Below are positions 5,644-6,738 of a stretch of 6,738 bases of DNA, piece after piece. Source of the stretch: an uncultured Lachnobacterium sp. (GTDB taxonomy: Bacteria; Bacillota; Clostridia; Lachnospirales; Lachnospiraceae); the NCBI GenBank assembly GCA_900549895.1, contig URQG01000104.1, forward strand, positions 1 to 6,738, read 5' to 3'. Every line of letters begins with the position of its first letter. The stretch's first letter is position 1. The position numbers and the translations under genes were made by a program. The notes beneath the pieces are model-generated. The model was not told where the DNA came from. It worked only from the letters and a program-made list of their open reading frames with translations, and searched no databases.

Positions 5644-6531
5644 ATGTCTGATTTTGTACTTAGTTGCTGTTCAACAGCGGATTTAACAAAGGCGCATTTT
5701 GACAAAAGGGAGATATCTTACATATGTTTTCATTTTGAGCTGGATGGAAAACCATACAGGGATGATCTGGGCGAGTCTATCCCATTTGACCGGTTCTATC
5801 AGGCAATGAGGGATGGTGCGGATACCAAAACTTCGCAGATTAATGCAGATGAATTTTGTGAGTATTTCGAAGGCTTTTTAAAAGAGGGGAAAGATATTCT
5901 GCATCTGTGCCTTTCGTCAGGAATCTCCGGTGTCTATAATTCGGCGTGTATCGCGCAGGAGATGATGCTGGAAAAGTATCCGGAGCGAAAGATTTATATT
6001 GTGGATTCGCTTGCAGCCTCTTCCGGCTATGGACTTCTTATGGATAAGCTTGCGGATCTGCGCGATCAGGGGAAAAATATCGATGAGATCCATGAATGGG
6101 CCCAAAAGCACAAGAAGGAGGTACAGCATTGGTTTTTTACCAGTGATCTTACCTTTTTTATCAAAGGTGGAAGAGTTTCAAAGACTGCCGGATTTATCGG
6201 TGGGGTAATGAATATCTGTCCGCTTCTTAACGTAGACTTTGAAGGGAAACTGATTCCGCGTCAGAAAGTTCGCACCAAGAAGAAAGTAATGAAAACGATC
6301 GTGGATCGTATGGAAGAACTTGCAACGGATGGGGCGGATTATTCCGGAAAATGTTATATATCCCAGTCTGCATGCATGGAAGATGCACAGGCGGTGGCGG
6401 ATATTGTTGAAAAGCGTTTCCCAAAGCTGGACGGCAAGGTAGAGATCAATTCGATCGGAACAACGATCGGAAGTCATACAGGTCCGGGAACGGTTGCATT
6501 ATTTTTCTGGGGAAAGGAAAGAGATAATTAG
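5644..6531 (+). CDS. DegV family fatty-acid-binding protein (FakB-like)
   Basis: This 295-residue cytoplasmic protein has the normal two-domain DegV length. Family members bind a fatty acid; FakB proteins present it to the kinase FakA to form acyl-phosphate for phospholipid synthesis. Family marks are an N-terminal strand with VLSCCSTADL, the TSQIN loop at 63-67, LSSGISGVYNSA at 90-101 (the serine contacts the lipid carboxylate in FakB), IVDSLAASSGYG at 119-130, LTFFIKGGRVSKTAGFIGG at 169-187, and the C-terminal GSHTGPGT with His278. The start ATG has AGGAG at 5633-5637, six bases away. uppP begins 2 bp after the stop, so the two are probably one transcript with an envelope-lipid theme. No fakA is in the window. 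The family is clear; a specific fatty acid or kinase partner cannot be read from sequence. Confidence 0.93.
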   Translation: MSDFVLSCCSTADLTKAHFDKREISYICFHFELDGKPYRDDLGESIPFDRFYQAMRDGADTKTSQINADEFCEYFEGFLKEGKDILHLCLSSGISGVYNSACIAQEMMLEKYPERKIYIVDSLAASSGYGLLMDKLADLRDQGKNIDEIHEWAQKHKKEVQHWFFTSDLTFFIKGGRVSKTAGFIGGVMNICPLLNVDFEGKLIPRQKVRTKKKVMKTIVDRMEELATDGADYSGKCYISQSACMEDAQAVADIVEKRFPKLDGKVEINSIGTTIGSHTGPGTVALFFWGKERDN

Positions 6532-6533
6532 AC

Positions 6534-6712
6534 ATGGAACTGATTGAAATTCTAAAAGCGGTATTGTTTGGTATCGTCGAGGGAATTACCGAGTGGCTGC
6601 CGATCAGCAGTACCGGTCATATGATCCTTTTAAATGAGGTTCTGCCTCTTGATGTCAGTGAAGAATTTTACAGTATGTTTGAGGTGGTGATCCAGCTTGG
6701 AGCCATTATGGC
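6534..6712 (+). CDS. uppP: Undecaprenyl-diphosphatase UppP (BacA), N-terminal fragment
   Basis: UppP is a membrane phosphatase that converts undecaprenyl diphosphate to the monophosphate, recycling the lipid carrier for wall synthesis and conferring bacitracin tolerance. About 59 genuine residues remain of a family of about 270. The diagnostic segment GIVEGITEWLPISSTGHMIL carries the conserved acidic pair Glu16 and Glu20, the SST and His29; it is followed by MFEVVIQLGAIMA at 48-60. The ATG lies 2 bp after the DegV stop, and GGAAAGGAAAGAG at 6511-6523 inside the end of degV can serve as ribosome site. The frame stays open past 6712, but what follows is adapter sequence, so residues reading CLLYTSDA are artefactual and must not be included. 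The truncation is a sequencing-library effect, not a pseudogene. Confidence 0.92.
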
Positions 6713-6738
6713 CTGTCTCTTATACACATCTGACGCTG
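6713..6738. other. Illumina Nextera/Tn5 adapter contamination at contig end
   Basis: CTGTCTCTTATACACATCT (6713-6731) is the 19-bp Tn5 mosaic end used in Nextera libraries. The next seven bases, GACGCTG, continue exactly as the Nextera read-1 adapter does. This is library-derived sequence left at the end of the assembly. It is not a natural transposon end, since it runs straight into the artificial adapter. Confidence 0.96.

Noticed and set aside
6713..6731. Natural Tn5-like transposon end interrupting uppP
   Set aside because: The 19-bp sequence is the engineered mosaic end and is followed directly by the synthetic Nextera read-1 adapter bases GACGCTG.

Overview
The window looks like a chromosomal contig end from a Gram-positive gut Clostridia, most likely Lachnospiraceae. 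This is an inference from moderate GC, strong AGGAGG-type ribosome sites, densely packed genes and a familiar set of housekeeping families (endonuclease IV, a gamma-D-Glu-Dap-type M14 peptidase, an ASKHA/RACo-like iron-sulfur ATPase, DegV, UppP). No tRNA, rRNA, CRISPR array, insertion sequence or phage gene is visible.

Layout. On the minus strand, a lipoprotein of the TAXI family of TRAP substrate-binding proteins (530-1486) is followed 42 bp later by the N-terminal part of a GltS sodium/glutamate symporter, which runs off the left edge (1-487). They appear to form one operon. A 127-bp divergent intergenic region (1487-1613) separates them from a plus-strand run. It holds two -10 boxes placed symmetrically around a small palindrome. 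The plus run is nfo (1614-2483), a PG-binding/LysM/M14 peptidase (about 2555-3823) and a 2Fe-2S/ASKHA protein (3832-5352). The last two are tightly coupled, with only 8 bp between them.

A bidirectional hairpin terminator (5351-5396) closes this run. It also terminates a 50-residue single-helix membrane protein on the minus strand (5369-5521) whose stop codon lies inside the hairpin. A second divergent promoter region (5522-5643) carries identical -10 contexts on the two strands. It serves the small protein on one side and, on the other, a DegV family fatty-acid-binding protein (5644-6531) followed 2 bp later by uppP (from 6534).

The last 26 bases (6713-6738) are not genomic. They match the Illumina Nextera/Tn5 mosaic end plus adapter, so uppP is cut by a library artefact and genomic sequence ends at about 6712.

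How the genes work together. The most interesting unit is the TAXI-GltS pair: a surface-tethered glutamate-type binding protein next to a secondary glutamate carrier, with no TRAP membrane subunit between or beside them in the visible sequence. This suggests a binding-protein-assisted GltS system. The plus-strand genes cover DNA repair, peptidoglycan peptide cleavage, a probable corrinoid-reactivation or related redox ATPase, fatty-acid binding, and undecaprenyl-phosphate recycling. There is no gene-free stretch longer than 300 bases.
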